A stretch of DNA of 32,299 nt from an uncultured Bacteroidales bacterium (GCA_944325965.1 CALVCB010000023.1:1-32299), one strand, 5' to 3'. Shown: positions 21,663 through 31,082, counted from the first letter of the stretch. Numbers and translations: made by a program. Notes: generated by a model from the sequence alone, not told the origin.

Positions 21663-22865
21663 TTATTCTATCATGCCGGTAGCCTGGTTCCAGGCCAGGG
21701 TCTTGTAGAAGTCGTCGTAGGTAAATTTGTTGGTGCAGTAGGAGCTGAGTCCGCAGAAGCGGTCTATGGAAAGGTTGATCATCTTGCCGGTCGTGGATGC
21801 ATATATTATGCATCCGTCAAGTGCGGAACTGAAACTCTCCTGCTCATCTGCGGACAGGCCAAGCTGCTCCATTATGTCCGCGAGGTCATAGAAATACTGG
21901 TGTTCGGATATTCTGCCGAAGCATTGCACATCATTTGGATTGATATTGTCCAGTTCTTCCCTGTGTGTGCTGTATATTTCCTTGCAGACCCGGGCAAGTT
22001 GCTCCATCATGCTGCAGTCCACGAGGGACACGGTCGCGGACTGGTAGTCCCCCGAGAGATCCATGTAGTGTTCATAGTAGGTCTTGCAAACCTCGTACAG
22101 TCCTGAAGAGGACTGGAGAAGGTATGATGCAATCGAGGTATAGTCGAATCCGTCGGCAATCACCTCCGCCTGTGAGAAAGCCACCTTGCCGCATTTGTCT
22201 TTCAACTGGTAAGCCACTTCGACCCCACCCATGAAGCATGCGTCGAAAAGTATGTAGTCCAGGTGCATCGGTATCGCATCTGCGAAGTCGGCAAGGTCCA
22301 TTTCATACTGGACCGATGTTCCGGTGTCCGGGCTGTATTCGCTGCCGATGGATGAGGGTGACACGGTGTCCTGCAGAACCCTGACCGCAGTGCCCGATGC
22401 CGGAAGCCATCCTGTCGCGTGTGACGAGAATATCATGCCGTATTCGTATGACGGATAGGTGTCCCTGACTGTGGTGAGTATCGTGTTGACGGTCTCCGCA
22501 GAAGCCGCGACTGTCCCGGCTTCCAGAGTCATGACGGCCTCTTTCACTGTTTTGCCTTTCGTGTCCTTGTATACCCTATATAATACAGGTGTTACAGGTG
22601 TGGTGTAGCTGCCCTCTGCCAGGTTCTGGAACACGAGCAGGACATTGCCGCTTGTCTTTGACGGGACATATCCTTCGGTGCACAGTTCGTCAATGTCGTC
22701 TTCAAGGTATCCGCTGAGGTTGTTGAAGCCGGCCGCATAGTAGAGGAGCACCCTGTCCTTTACTTCGGGTTCACGTTCCGGCTCCTCGGTCTTCTGACAT
22801 GAAGAAATTGCAAGGCAGACGGCCAATGCCATGATTGCCTTTATGGTACATGTGATATTGTTCAT
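21663..22865 (-). CDS. C11 (clostripain-type) cysteine peptidase, lipoprotein
   Basis: A 400-residue secreted lipoprotein peptidase of clan CD. The signal peptide ends LAISSC with the lipid-attachment cysteine at residue 23. The catalytic histidine is His149 in SSHATGW and the catalytic cysteine is Cys210 in FDACFMGGVEVAY. The QAEVIADGFDY block after it is typical of C11. Members of this family cut after arginine or lysine. Two ATGs at 22877 and 22865 are possible; the second starts the normal signal peptide, and the predicted transcript begins at about 22877. It is divergent from the M49 peptidase gene. It could act on surface pilins, but there is no direct link. Confidence 0.85.
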   Translation of the reverse strand: MNNITCTIKAIMALAVCLAISSCQKTEEPEREPEVKDRVLLYYAAGFNNLSGYLEDDIDELCTEGYVPSKTSGNVLLVFQNLAEGSYTTPVTPVLYRVYKDTKGKTVKEAVMTLEAGTVAASAETVNTILTTVRDTYPSYEYGMIFSSHATGWLPASGTAVRVLQDTVSPSSIGSEYSPDTGTSVQYEMDLADFADAIPMHLDYILFDACFMGGVEVAYQLKDKCGKVAFSQAEVIADGFDYTSIASYLLQSSSGLYEVCKTYYEHYMDLSGDYQSATVSLVDCSMMEQLARVCKEIYSTHREELDNINPNDVQCFGRISEHQYFYDLADIMEQLGLSADEQESFSSALDGCIIYASTTGKMINLSIDRFCGLSSYCTNKFTYDDFYKTLAWNQATGMIE

Positions 22866-22883
22866 TGCTCTGGTCATATCCTA

Positions 22884-22891
22884 CAAAAATA
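22884..22891 (-). promoter_or_regulatory. -7 box TATTTTTG of the C11 peptidase gene
   Basis: A perfect TAnnTTTG match on the minus strand, giving transcription from about 22877. The usual -33 region is taken up by the tandem GAAACTGTTT repeats. Confidence 0.55.
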
Positions 22892-22892
22892 A

Positions 22893-22916
22893 GAAACTGT
22901 TTTGAGAAACTGTTTC
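22893..22916. promoter_or_regulatory. Tandem GAAACTGTTT repeats, candidate operator
   Basis: GAAACTGTTTT (22893-22903) and GAAACTGTTTC (22906-22916) repeat with centres 13 bp apart. Each is a near-palindrome around the central T. They lie just upstream of the C11 -7 box, where a regulator would block or help polymerase. Confidence 0.4.
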
Positions 22917-22948
22917 TTTATTTTTCAAAAATTTTCTTTCAGAAAATG

Positions 22949-22956
22949 TATATTTG
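22949..22956 (+). promoter_or_regulatory. -7 box TATATTTG of the M49 peptidase gene
   Basis: A perfect TAnnTTTG box 63 bp upstream of the ATG at 23019. A small hairpin, GCAGG/CCTGC (22986-23001), lies in the leader. The -33 region is T- and C-rich with no exact TTTG at normal spacing. Confidence 0.55.
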
Positions 22957-23018
22957 CGGGATTGCATTGAATTATTTATTATGGAGCAGGCATTATCCTG
23001 CGATTTGACATTAAAATT

Positions 23019-25025
23019 ATGAACAATTTTCTGAAAATGGCAGCTGTTTCGGCATTGGCGTCGGCTGCGGTTTCCTGCGGGAACGGGGCACAGACGCAAC
23101 AGGGAGAAGATTTCAAGTACCTTATAGACGAATTTGCGGATATCAAGATAATGCGTTACCGGATTCCCGGCTGGGAGGACCTGACTCTTCAGCAGAAGGA
23201 GTATGTCTACCATCTGGGCGAAGCCGCAAAATACGGCAGGGATATCATCTGGGACCAGAACTGCAGGTACAATCTCCGGATAAGGAAGGCTCTTGAGAAT
23301 ATTCTCGAAAATTATGACGGGGACAGGGACTGCAAAGATTTCCAGGATTTTACTGTATATGCTAAAAGGGTGTTCTTCAGCAACGGCATCCATCACCACT
23401 ATGCTGAGGACAAGTTCTTCCCGGACTGTCCGAAGGAATATTTCAGTTCCCTGATGGAGGCTGCAGGAATCAGCCAGGCCGACGAGCTGCTGTCGGTGAT
23501 ATATGATCCGGACATCTATCCGCAGCGGAAGTCCAACGACCCCGACGGGGATATCGTCGCCCTGTCCGCCGTGAACTTCTATGACAATGTGACCCGTGCA
23601 GAGGTTGAGAAATACTACCATGACATGACGGACCCGTCTGACCCGCACCCTGTGTCCTACGGGCTGAACAGCAAGGTGGTGAAAGGTGCTGACGGAGTGG
23701 TCAGGGAGGATGTCTACAGGATCGGGGGAGTCTATTCCGCTGCCCTTGAGAAGATAGTGGCCGAACTGGAGAAGGCGGCAGTGGTGGCCGAGAGCGACCT
23801 GCAGAGGCAGTACATCTCTACACTTATCGAATATTACCGTACAGGGGACCTGAAGCTCTGGGACAAATACAATATAGAATGGGTACAGGACACTCTCGGT
23901 ACTGTAGACTTCGTGAACGGTTTCGTGGAGGACTACAATGACCCGCTCGGTCGCAAGGCCACATGGGAGGGGCTTGTGAACATAAAGGACCATGCCGCGT
24001 CAGAAAGGACAACCGTCCTGAGCGAGAACGCCCAGTGGTTCGAGGACAATTCCCCGGTGGACGCCCGTTTCAAGAAAAAGTCCGTCAAAGGTGTCTCTGC
24101 CAAAGTGATAAACGCCACTACGCTTGCAGGGGACTGCTACCCGTCCACACCTATAGGAATCAATCTTCCCAATGCCGACTGGATAAGGAAGGAGCACGGG
24201 TCCAAGTCCGTGACTATCGCCAACATTACCCATGCCTATGACCTTGCAGCCCAGGAGTCCCCGAAGAACACGCTCAATGAATTCGCATGGGACGAGGCGG
24301 AGATAGCGATGACAAAGAAATATCTCTCGCTTACGGACGAGATACACACAGACCTGCATGAGTGTCTGGGGCACGGGTCCGGACAGATACTTCCTGGAGT
24401 GTCCCCGAACGCCCTGAAGGAATACAGCTCTACTCTGGAGGAGACCAGGGCCGACCTTTTCGGGCTTTACTACATGGCAGACCCGAAGCTGGTGGAGCTG
24501 GGAATACTGCCTGACATGGAGGCGTACAAGGCACAGTACTCCAACTATATCAGGAACGGACTGATGGTGCAGTTCAGCCGTGTGGAGCTGGGCAGGAAGA
24601 ACACCGAGGCCCACATGCAGAACAGGAAGCTGATTGCCGAATGGTGCTATGAGCAGGGAAAGGCTGACAATGTGATAGAAAAGAGGATGCGTGACGGGAA
24701 GACATATTTTGTAGTCAATGACTACGAGGCCCTGCGAGGCCTGTTCGGGAAGCTCCTTGCCGAAGTGCAGCGCATCAAGTCTGAAGGGGACTACGAGGCT
24801 GGAAAGAAACTTGTGGAGACTTATGCAGTGAATATTGATCCTGAACTCCACAAAGAGGTCAAGGCAAGGTATGACGCCCTCGGACTGAAGCCTTACGGAG
24901 GGTTTGTCAACCCTGACATAGTGCCGGTGGAGAAGGACGGCAAGGTCGTCGACTACAAGGTCGTCTATACGGATGACTATCTCGGACAGATGCTTCAGTA
25001 CGGCAAGAAATACGCTACCTTGTAG
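23019..25025 (+). CDS. Dipeptidyl-peptidase III family (M49) lipoprotein
   Basis: A 668-residue zinc peptidase predicted to be a lipoprotein (signal ending ASAAVSC, Cys20). The M49 zinc site is complete: HECLGH at residues 447-452 and the second ligand block EETRADLFGLYYM beginning at about residue 474. Eukaryotic and Bacteroides DPP III remove dipeptides from the N-terminus of short peptides. It is divergent from the C11 peptidase gene and is followed 35 bp later by xerD. Its location at the membrane fits breakdown of peptides in the periplasm, which is inferred. Similar sequences have been labelled dihydrofolate reductase in databases, which the HECLGH motif does not support. Confidence 0.9.
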   Translation: MNNFLKMAAVSALASAAVSCGNGAQTQQGEDFKYLIDEFADIKIMRYRIPGWEDLTLQQKEYVYHLGEAAKYGRDIIWDQNCRYNLRIRKALENILENYDGDRDCKDFQDFTVYAKRVFFSNGIHHHYAEDKFFPDCPKEYFSSLMEAAGISQADELLSVIYDPDIYPQRKSNDPDGDIVALSAVNFYDNVTRAEVEKYYHDMTDPSDPHPVSYGLNSKVVKGADGVVREDVYRIGGVYSAALEKIVAELEKAAVVAESDLQRQYISTLIEYYRTGDLKLWDKYNIEWVQDTLGTVDFVNGFVEDYNDPLGRKATWEGLVNIKDHAASERTTVLSENAQWFEDNSPVDARFKKKSVKGVSAKVINATTLAGDCYPSTPIGINLPNADWIRKEHGSKSVTIANITHAYDLAAQESPKNTLNEFAWDEAEIAMTKKYLSLTDEIHTDLHECLGHGSGQILPGVSPNALKEYSSTLEETRADLFGLYYMADPKLVELGILPDMEAYKAQYSNYIRNGLMVQFSRVELGRKNTEAHMQNRKLIAEWCYEQGKADNVIEKRMRDGKTYFVVNDYEALRGLFGKLLAEVQRIKSEGDYEAGKKLVETYAVNIDPELHKEVKARYDALGLKPYGGFVNPDIVPVEKDGKVVDYKVVYTDDYLGQMLQYGKKYATL

Positions 25026-25060
25026 GGGGTTCCGCCGCAGGTCCGGATATTAATGGTGTC

Positions 25061-25936
25061 ATGCCTGGGTACGGAAACATACTGGAGGATTACTTCAGAT
25101 ATCTGAGAATCGAAAGGGCGATGTCCCCGAATACGGCTTCTGCGTACCGTTCGGATGTCGCCTTTTTCCTTGATTCCGCCGGGGTGCCTCCGGAAAAGAT
25201 AACTTCCGGGGACATTATCGCATATCTGGCGGGACGCACCGGCTATTCGAAACGTTCACAGGCCCGACTGCTGAGCGCGCTGAAGTCCTTTTTCAACTAT
25301 ATGGTGTCGGAAAGGCTGATTGTGGAGAATCCCTGCGATGGGGTGGACGCCCCAAAGATCGGGCGGTATCTCCCGGAAGTCCTTTCTTTGGAGGAGGTGG
25401 AGAGGATAATGGACTCCGTCCCTCTTGATGATGTGACCGGAGTCAGGGACAGGGCTGTTCTGGAGGTGCTTTACGGCTGCGGGCTGCGGGTGTCGGAGGT
25501 GGTGGGGCTGAAGATTTCCGATGTGTTCGTGAAAGAGAAATTTGTCCGTGTAGTGGGGAAGGGGGACAAACAGAGGCTTGTGCCGATAGACGGGATCGCC
25601 CTTGATTTTGTCGGCAGGTATCTGGAAGTCAGGCCGGAGCCTTATGACAGGGAGTCGGAGGATATATTGTTCCTGAACAGGTTCGGGCGGAAGCTGAGCC
25701 GGGTGTCCGTATTCAAGATGGTCAAACGCCAGGCCCTCATCGCAGGTATCGGCAAGGAGATTTCTCCGCATACTTTCAGGCATTCATTCGCCACGCACCT
25801 GATTGAGAACGGTGCTGACCTGCGTGCCGTCCAGGAGATGCTGGGGCACGAGAGCATATTGACTACTGAAATCTATACGCATATCGAAAGCAGCGTATGG
25901 CAGAATACTGTCCTTGCACATCATCCGAGGAAGTGA
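25061..25936 (+). CDS. xerD: Tyrosine recombinase XerD
   Basis: A 291-residue tyrosine recombinase that resolves chromosome dimers at dif with its XerC partner. The N-terminal SAM-like domain (about 1-95) contains LRIERAMSPNTASAYRSD. All catalytic residues are seen: Arg143 (CGLRVSE), Lys167 (GKGDK), His237 and Arg240 (HTFRHSFATHL), His263 (LGHESI) and Tyr272 (IYTHIE). Its length and the absence of extra domains fit the housekeeping XerD rather than a mobile-element integrase. It lies 35 bp after the M49 peptidase gene and is convergent with tdk. Confidence 0.9.
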   Translation: MPGYGNILEDYFRYLRIERAMSPNTASAYRSDVAFFLDSAGVPPEKITSGDIIAYLAGRTGYSKRSQARLLSALKSFFNYMVSERLIVENPCDGVDAPKIGRYLPEVLSLEEVERIMDSVPLDDVTGVRDRAVLEVLYGCGLRVSEVVGLKISDVFVKEKFVRVVGKGDKQRLVPIDGIALDFVGRYLEVRPEPYDRESEDILFLNRFGRKLSRVSVFKMVKRQALIAGIGKEISPHTFRHSFATHLIENGADLRAVQEMLGHESILTTEIYTHIESSVWQNTVLAHHPRK

Positions 25937-25945
25937 GGCTTCCTG

Positions 25946-25965
25946 CCGCAAGGGTTTCCCTGCGG
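25946..25965. terminator. Hairpin between convergent xerD and tdk
   Basis: CCGC and AGGG (with a bulged A) pair with CCCT and GCGG around a TTT loop in the 37-bp gap between the two convergent genes. It has no clear U-run, so terminator function is only suggested by position. Confidence 0.35.
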
Positions 25966-25973
25966 GCGGCTAC

Positions 25974-26567
25974 CTAATCCTCCTGCGGACGTGGACCTGC
26001 TTCTGTCTGCCTTGTAGCCTCGTTGAAACAGTGTCTGCAGAGAGGCTCGTATGTGTCCTTCTCCCCGAGTACGACAAGCTGGTCGCTGGCGGACAGCCTG
26101 TGCGAATGGTTGGCGATGCTGCCGCATTTGACGCATATGGCGTGGACTTTCTGTACATCCTCAGCCACTGCCATGAGAGCAGGCATCGGCCCGAACGGCT
26201 TGCCGGTGAAATCGGTGTCGAGCCCGGCTATGATCACCCTAATTCCCCTGTCTGCAAGGGTCTGGGCCACTTCTACTATGGTGTCATCAAAGAACTGCGC
26301 CTCGTCTATGCCCACTACATCTACATCGCTTGACAGCAGGAGCATGCTTGCGGGGGAGTCTATCGGCGTGGACGGTATGCTGTGCAGGTCATGCGACACC
26401 ACTTCGTCCTCCGAATAGCGTATGTCTATCGCAGGCTTGTAGATTTCCACTTTCATGTTTGCGAACTGGGCACGCCTGAGCCTGCGGATCAGCTCCTCGG
26501 TCTTCCCGGAGAACATGGAGCCGCAGATGACCTCTATCCAACCTTTTTTTGCGTTTTCTAAAAACAT
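25974..26567 (-). CDS. tdk: Thymidine kinase
   Basis: A 197-residue cytosolic type II thymidine kinase. The P-loop [14 protein letters not shown] follows the start, DEAQFF carries the catalytic Glu, and a zinc-binding pair CVKCG and CRHC lies in the lid domain. The last 20 residues (about) are rich in charged and polar amino acids. The ATG at 26567 is used because the open frame further upstream runs antisense through rsmI with no family match. A -7 box TATCTTTG (26600-26593) gives a leader of about 20 nt. It salvages thymidine to dTMP. Confidence 0.9.
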   Translation of the reverse strand: MFLENAKKGWIEVICGSMFSGKTEELIRRLRRAQFANMKVEIYKPAIDIRYSEDEVVSHDLHSIPSTPIDSPASMLLLSSDVDVVGIDEAQFFDDTIVEVAQTLADRGIRVIIAGLDTDFTGKPFGPMPALMAVAEDVQKVHAICVKCGSIANHSHRLSASDQLVVLGEKDTYEPLCRHCFNEATRQTEAGPRPQED

Positions 26568-26580
26568 TTCCTTACTTTTG
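26548..26580 (+). promoter_or_regulatory. Promoter of rsmI
   Basis: -33 TTTG (26548-26551), 21-bp spacer, and -7 TACTTTTG (26573-26580), all perfect. The -33 and spacer lie within the first codons of tdk. Transcription would start near 26586. Confidence 0.65.
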
Positions 26581-26592
26581 CATTTGTGCGCG

Positions 26593-26600
26593 CAAAGATA
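26593..26600 (-). promoter_or_regulatory. -7 box TATCTTTG of tdk
   Basis: A perfect TAnnTTTG on the minus strand. It is 12 bp from the rsmI -7 box, facing it. Both transcripts would begin at about 26586-26587 and diverge. No clear -33 box was found for this one. Confidence 0.55.
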
Positions 26601-26621
26601 GCACAAAAATGCAGATTTGGA

Positions 26622-27338
26622 ATGAGCGGGAAACTCTATATCGTGCCTACTCCGGTAGGGAATCTTGAGGACATGACTTTCAGGGCCGTTTCCGTGCTGA
26701 AGAGCGCCGGCCTCATCCTGGCGGAAGACACCAGGACAAGTTCGGTGCTGCTCAAGCACTATGACATACACGGCAGGCTGGAGTCCCACCACAAGTTCAA
26801 TGAGCACAAGACGGTGTCCATGATAAAGGACCGCATACTCGGAGGACTCGATGCAGCCCTCATAAGCGATGCCGGTACACCCGGAATCTCCGATCCTGGC
26901 TTCCTGCTTGTGAGGACCTGCGTGCAGGAGGGCATTGAAGTGGAGACCCTGCCCGGGGCCACGGCATTCGTGCCTGCCCTGGTGAGTTCCGGATTCCCGT
27001 GCGACAGGTTCTGTTTCGAAGGCTTTCTGCCTGTCAAGAAAGGCCGCAGGACGAGGCTTGCGGAGCTTGCCGCTGAAACGAGGACGATGGTTTTCTACGA
27101 ATCTCCGTACCGGCTGGTGAAGACCCTGGAGCAGTTTGCCGAGGTATTCGGTCCTCAGAGGGGGTGTTCGGTCGCGAGGGAGATTTCCAAAGTGCATGAA
27201 GAGCACCGGCGCGGCAGCCTTTCCGAGGTGGCGGCATGGTATGCGGAGCATGAGCCAAAGGGGGAGATTGTCATTATAGTGGAAGGCTGCAGGCCCGTAA
27301 AAAAGAAGCCGGAGACCGGGGCTGTGCCGGAAATATAG
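26622..27338 (+). CDS. rsmI: 16S rRNA (cytidine-1402-2'-O)-methyltransferase
   Basis: A 238-residue SAM-dependent methyltransferase of the tetrapyrrole methylase fold. It methylates the ribose of C1402 in 16S rRNA. Visible motifs are [48 protein letters not shown] and [19 protein letters not shown], with [13 protein letters not shown] further on and the C-terminal GEIVIIVEG. The ATG at 26622 matches the family; the frame opens earlier only as leader sequence. The next gene begins 56 bp later in the same direction. Confidence 0.92.
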   Translation: MSGKLYIVPTPVGNLEDMTFRAVSVLKSAGLILAEDTRTSSVLLKHYDIHGRLESHHKFNEHKTVSMIKDRILGGLDAALISDAGTPGISDPGFLLVRTCVQEGIEVETLPGATAFVPALVSSGFPCDRFCFEGFLPVKKGRRTRLAELAAETRTMVFYESPYRLVKTLEQFAEVFGPQRGCSVAREISKVHEEHRRGSLSEVAAWYAEHEPKGEIVIIVEGCRPVKKKPETGAVPEI

Positions 27339-27393
27339 AGCCGGTTCACCGGTTTTAAAGTGTGTGGGAGTGCGGCAGGATAAAGTGTAGAAG

Positions 27394-28416
27394 ATGAGGA
27401 GAGAAAATGAAAAAGGCGGGGACAGGTCCGGGAGGAAGGACCGACCTGCATCTGTGACAACAGGAGCAGTCGCCCTGGTATTTCTTATTATCGGTTTTCA
27501 GACAGCAATGTTCGTCCACAAGGCGGCAGTGACGGCCATCGTTAACAGGAGGGACCGCCCGGACACGGTGTATGTCGTGGACAGTGCTGTTGCCGCCCGT
27601 GTGCTTGCAGGCACATCTCCCGGGAATGCGGCTGTGACGCCCTGGGGAGGGGACACTTCCGGCAGCGATGCCGGGAAGGACCATGCCGGCGGAGCAGGAG
27701 TGAACGGTGCGTCAGCGGCAGCGGACGGGAGAGTAGGAGGACGTGTTATTGTGAAAAGGCCTTCCGTGCACAGCCCGTCGGCTGAATCCGTATACAGGGC
27801 CCATGCTGTAAAGAGGGTAGAGAATTTCCGTTTTGACCCCAACACGGTTTCCCGCGAGGACCTCTGCCGTCTCGGCTTTTCCGAAAAGCAGGCAGCTTCT
27901 ATAGTCAATTACCGCCTGAAAGGCGGCAGGTTCCGCAGAAAGACGGATTTTGCAAAATCCTATGTGGTCGCGGATTCTGTCTACCGCAGGCTCGAAAAGT
28001 ACATAGACATACCCCTGATCGACCTTAACATTGCCGATTCGGCAGCATTTGACGCCCTCCCTGGTATCGGAGGGTACTTCGCGTCCAGGATGGTAGAGTA
28101 CAGGAGAAGGCTCGGTGGCTATTCTTACAAAGAACAGCTCATGGATATATGGAAGTTCGACAGGGAGAGGTATGACGCGCTGTCGGACCTTGTCACCGTG
28201 GATTCGGCATATGTCCGGCCTTATCCCCTGTGGTCGCTTCCGGAGGATTCCTTGCGGCTCCACCCGTATATCGGTTCCGGATCCGCCCACGGGATAGTCC
28301 TTTTCCGGGACAACAATCCTGAATCCTCATGGTCGGTGGATGCCCTTGGGCGTGCCGGGGTCCTTCGTCCCGAAGATGCCTCCCGGCTTTCACGGTGCCG
28401 TATCGCCAGACCATGA
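27394..28416 (+). CDS. Helix-hairpin-helix (ComEA-like) membrane protein
   Basis: A 340-residue protein with one transmembrane helix at about 22-42 ([19 protein letters not shown]) following a basic, charged N-terminus. A low-complexity Gly/Ala/Asp segment (about 70-115) follows. HHH units are visible: [20 protein letters not shown] with IVNYR, and [19 protein letters not shown] with MVEYR; a third, weaker one closes the protein ([19 protein letters not shown]). The HHH repeats resemble ComEA-type DNA-binding domains. In Bacteroidales such proteins are common and unassigned. Co-transcription with rsmI (56 bp) is likely. It is convergent with the aldehyde dehydrogenase gene. Confidence 0.8.
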   Translation: MRRENEKGGDRSGRKDRPASVTTGAVALVFLIIGFQTAMFVHKAAVTAIVNRRDRPDTVYVVDSAVAARVLAGTSPGNAAVTPWGGDTSGSDAGKDHAGGAGVNGASAAADGRVGGRVIVKRPSVHSPSAESVYRAHAVKRVENFRFDPNTVSREDLCRLGFSEKQAASIVNYRLKGGRFRRKTDFAKSYVVADSVYRRLEKYIDIPLIDLNIADSAAFDALPGIGGYFASRMVEYRRRLGGYSYKEQLMDIWKFDRERYDALSDLVTVDSAYVRPYPLWSLPEDSLRLHPYIGSGSAHGIVLFRDNNPESSWSVDALGRAGVLRPEDASRLSRCRIARP

Positions 28417-28432
28417 CAGTCCAGGCGGCTTC

Positions 28433-29917
28433 TCATTTGAGGAACATCCTGATAATCATTTCCTTTAATTTGCCGTATGGCTGGTAGCGCATTGGGAGAT
28501 CGAGCCAGAGAGGCTTGTCCACTATGCTTTTGAGGTGGGTGAAGGTGTCGAATCCGTATTTTCCGTGGTACCTTCCCATACCGCTTTCGCCTACGCCTCC
28601 GAACGGCATCTGCTCTGTGGCCAGATGTATGATGGTGTCATTCACGCAGCCTCCTCCGAAATGCAGCCTCTCCAGCAGTGTCCTTTCAAGGCATCTGTCG
28701 GATGTGAAGATATATGCGGCGAGCGGTCTCGGCCTTTCGTCTATGTAATTTATCACCGATTCTATGTCCCTGTAAGTGAGCACCGGCATCACCGGACCGA
28801 AGATTTCGTCCTGCATGAGCGAGAGATGGTCGCTCTGCGCGGAGTCTATGCTGCCGGCCATGACGATGGTCGGCTCTATCTTGAGTTTGGCGGCATCGCT
28901 CCCTCCTCCGTAGAGTATCTCCGCATGGCCTGGCCCCAAGACCGGTGCCGTACCTGATGGCGGGGCGATTTCCTCCAGGCATGAGACCAGGCGGTCGAAA
29001 TGCTTGCGGTTCACTATCTTCCCGTAGTCGGGGTTTTCCAGCGGGGCTGGCCCGAACATCCTGGATGTCTCCTCCCTGCACAGTGCGATGAATTCCTCTG
29101 CGATGTCCTCATGCACAATGGCATAGTCCGGAGCGACGCAGGTCTGCCCGCAGTTCAGGAATTTTCCGAAGACAATCCTCCTTGCAGCTGTCCTCAGGTC
29201 AGTCCCGGCGGAGCGTACGTCATCTGCTCCGGAAGCGCCTCTGCCGCTGCGGATAAGGCTCCTGTCTATTATCACCGGACTTTTTCCTCCGAGTTCGAGC
29301 GTCACCGGGGTCAGGTGCTCTGCCGCTTTGGCCATCACTGTACGTCCTACGGTCTTGCTCCCTGTAAAGAATATGTAGTCGAATTTCTGCTCCAGCAGGT
29401 CGGAGTTCACTTCCCGTCCTCCCTCAATTACGGCCACATGCTCCTGTGGGAAGACCTTACCGATGATTCTCCTTATGACAGAGGATGTGGCAGGGGAGTA
29501 TGCGCTGGGCTTGAGTATCACTGTATTGCCCGCAGCTACGGCACTCACTACCGGGGACAGGCTCAGCAGGAGCGGGTAGTTCCACGGGCTCATCACCAGT
29601 ACATTCCCGTATGGCTCCGGGATGATATAGCTCCTGGCCGGGAACTGCGCCAGGGGAGTACGCGCCCTTCTGCGGCGGGAATAGCTCCGTAAATGGCTTA
29701 TGGTATGGCTGAGTGAGGACAGTGTCATGCCTGTCTCGCACATATAGGCCTCCGTTCCGCTCTTGCCGAGGTCGGAAAGCAGGGCGTCATTAATCTCCCC
29801 CTCCATTTCCATGACCGTCCTTTTCAGCGATTCGAGAACTGATTTCCTGTAAGACACGGAAAGCGTTTTTCCGCTGCGGAAAAACGCTTTCTGATTATTT
29901 AGTATATCTTCTGTCAT
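28433..29917 (-). CDS. Aldehyde dehydrogenase, class 3-like, with a small insertion
   Basis: A 494-residue NAD(P)-dependent aldehyde dehydrogenase. Markers: GNVLVMSPWNYP, AGNTVILKPSAYSPAT, FFTGSKTVGR, LELGGKSPV (Glu208, general base) and GKFLNCGQTCVAPDY (Cys260, nucleophile), and EIFGPVMPVLTY. Between the VIIDRS strand and AARRIVFGK there is an extra stretch of about 20 residues (221-241) that family members usually lack. The remaining protein looks intact, with the C-terminal KLKEMIIRMF that matches class 3 enzymes. It follows recA by 43 bp on the same strand and may read through from its promoter. The substrate is unknown. Confidence 0.88.
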   Translation of the reverse strand: MTEDILNNQKAFFRSGKTLSVSYRKSVLESLKRTVMEMEGEINDALLSDLGKSGTEAYMCETGMTLSSLSHTISHLRSYSRRRRARTPLAQFPARSYIIPEPYGNVLVMSPWNYPLLLSLSPVVSAVAAGNTVILKPSAYSPATSSVIRRIIGKVFPQEHVAVIEGGREVNSDLLEQKFDYIFFTGSKTVGRTVMAKAAEHLTPVTLELGGKSPVIIDRSLIRSGRGASGADDVRSAGTDLRTAARRIVFGKFLNCGQTCVAPDYAIVHEDIAEEFIALCREETSRMFGPAPLENPDYGKIVNRKHFDRLVSCLEEIAPPSGTAPVLGPGHAEILYGGGSDAAKLKIEPTIVMAGSIDSAQSDHLSLMQDEIFGPVMPVLTYRDIESVINYIDERPRPLAAYIFTSDRCLERTLLERLHFGGGCVNDTIIHLATEQMPFGGVGESGMGRYHGKYGFDTFTHLKSIVDKPLWLDLPMRYQPYGKLKEMIIRMFLK

Positions 29918-29960
29918 TTTGGTCCTGCTGATCTCCGGGCCGGAGCCCTCATGTCAACGG

Positions 29961-30992
29961 TCAGTCCTGTACGTTCTGCAGGGCTTCGCGGATCTTTGCC
30001 TCGATCTCGTCGCACAGCTCCACGTTGTCGGTAAGGAGCTGCTTGACGGCTTCGCGCCCCTGGGCGAGCCTGGAGTCGTTGTAGCTGAACCATGACCCGC
30101 TTTTCTTGATGATGTCGAACTCCACGCCGAGGTCGATGACCTCACCAACATGGGAGATGCCTTCTCCGAATACGATGTCGAATTCTGCCTTCTTGAACGG
30201 AGGAGCCATCTTGTTCTTTACGATTTTTACCTTGGTCCTGTTCCCGAGGGCCTCCTCTCCGTCCTTTATCTGGCTGGTGCGGCGCACATCCACGCGGACC
30301 GACGCGTAGAATTTCAATGCGTTTCCTCCGGTGGTTGTCTCCGGGTTGCCGAACATCACGCCTATCTTGTCTCTCAGCTGGTTGATGAATATGCAGCATG
30401 TGTTGGTCTTGCTGATGTTCGCGGTTAGCTTCCTGAGGGCCTGGCTCATGAGCCTTGCCTGGAGTCCCATCTTGGCATCGCCCATCTCGCCCTCGATCTC
30501 GGCCTTCGGCGTAAGGGCCGCCACGGAGTCTATGACTATTATGTCTATTGCCCCGGAGCGTATGAGGTTGTCGGCGATTTCCAGGGCCTGTTCCCCGTTG
30601 TCCGGCTGGGAGATAAGCAGTGTCTCGAGGTTCACTCCCAGATTCTTGGCGTATGTCCTGTCGAATGCGTGTTCGGCATCAATGATGGCGGCTATCCCGC
30701 CCTGTTTCTGTGCCTGCGCGATAGCGTGGATTGCCAGGGTAGTCTTACCGCTGGATTCCGGTCCGAAAATTTCGATGACCCTTCCTCTCGGATAGCCTCC
30801 TATCCCGAGGGCGTGGTCCAGAGCGATAGAGCCGCTCGGAATCACGGAGACCTCCCATTGTGGCTGATCCCCCAGCTTCATGATCGTCCCTTTCCCGTAA
30901 TCTTTCTCAATCTTGTCGATCGTAGCCTGCAATGCCTTGAGTTTGGCGGCATTGACACCGGCTGTTCCTTCCTGTTCTACTTCTTTAGCCAT
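29961..30992 (-). CDS. recA: RecA recombinase
   Basis: A 343-residue RecA, the ATP-dependent strand-exchange protein of homologous recombination. The start at 30992 gives the normal N-terminus ([10 protein letters not shown], then [20 protein letters not shown]); the frame stays open about 31 codons further upstream but those codons are leader. Walker A is GPESSGKTT (residues 77-85), followed by [40 protein letters not shown] and [18 protein letters not shown]. No intein or frameshift. The C-terminal acidic tail ([20 protein letters not shown]) is short. It has its own strong promoter at 31083-31114. No LexA-type box was recognised. Confidence 0.96.
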   Translation of the reverse strand: MAKEVEQEGTAGVNAAKLKALQATIDKIEKDYGKGTIMKLGDQPQWEVSVIPSGSIALDHALGIGGYPRGRVIEIFGPESSGKTTLAIHAIAQAQKQGGIAAIIDAEHAFDRTYAKNLGVNLETLLISQPDNGEQALEIADNLIRSGAIDIIVIDSVAALTPKAEIEGEMGDAKMGLQARLMSQALRKLTANISKTNTCCIFINQLRDKIGVMFGNPETTTGGNALKFYASVRVDVRRTSQIKDGEEALGNRTKVKIVKNKMAPPFKKAEFDIVFGEGISHVGEVIDLGVEFDIIKKSGSWFSYNDSRLAQGREAVKQLLTDNVELCDEIEAKIREALQNVQD

Positions 30993-31082
30993 AAATTGTT
31001 GATTTGGTTGGTCTTTACTTGCGGAAGCGTGCCGTGCTTCTGCAGAAAAGGTCTGCCCGCACATGCACACGACCCAATCATA

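Noticed and set aside
21601..21679. 10-bp inverted repeat CCGGCATGAT / ATCATGCCGG near the 3' end of the C11 gene
   Set aside because: The arms are 58 bp apart and one lies in coding sequence. It may be chance, and there is no T-run.
22881..23993. Minus-strand open frame of 370 codons opposite the M49 peptidase gene
   Set aside because: The plus-strand gene has a full M49 zinc motif, while the opposite frame is low in recognisable features.
23019..25025. Possible annotation as dihydrofolate reductase
   Set aside because: HECLGH and EETRAD motifs and the 668-residue length show an M49 peptidase. No DHFR fold features are seen.
25061..25936. XerD as integrase of a mobile island
   Set aside because: The length and catalytic spacing fit housekeeping XerD, it follows a core gene, and no attachment repeat was found.
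25974..27251. Open frame of 425 codons covering tdk and most of rsmI on the opposite strand
   Set aside because: Only the part after the ATG at 26567 matches thymidine kinase. The rest is the antisense of the conserved rsmI gene.
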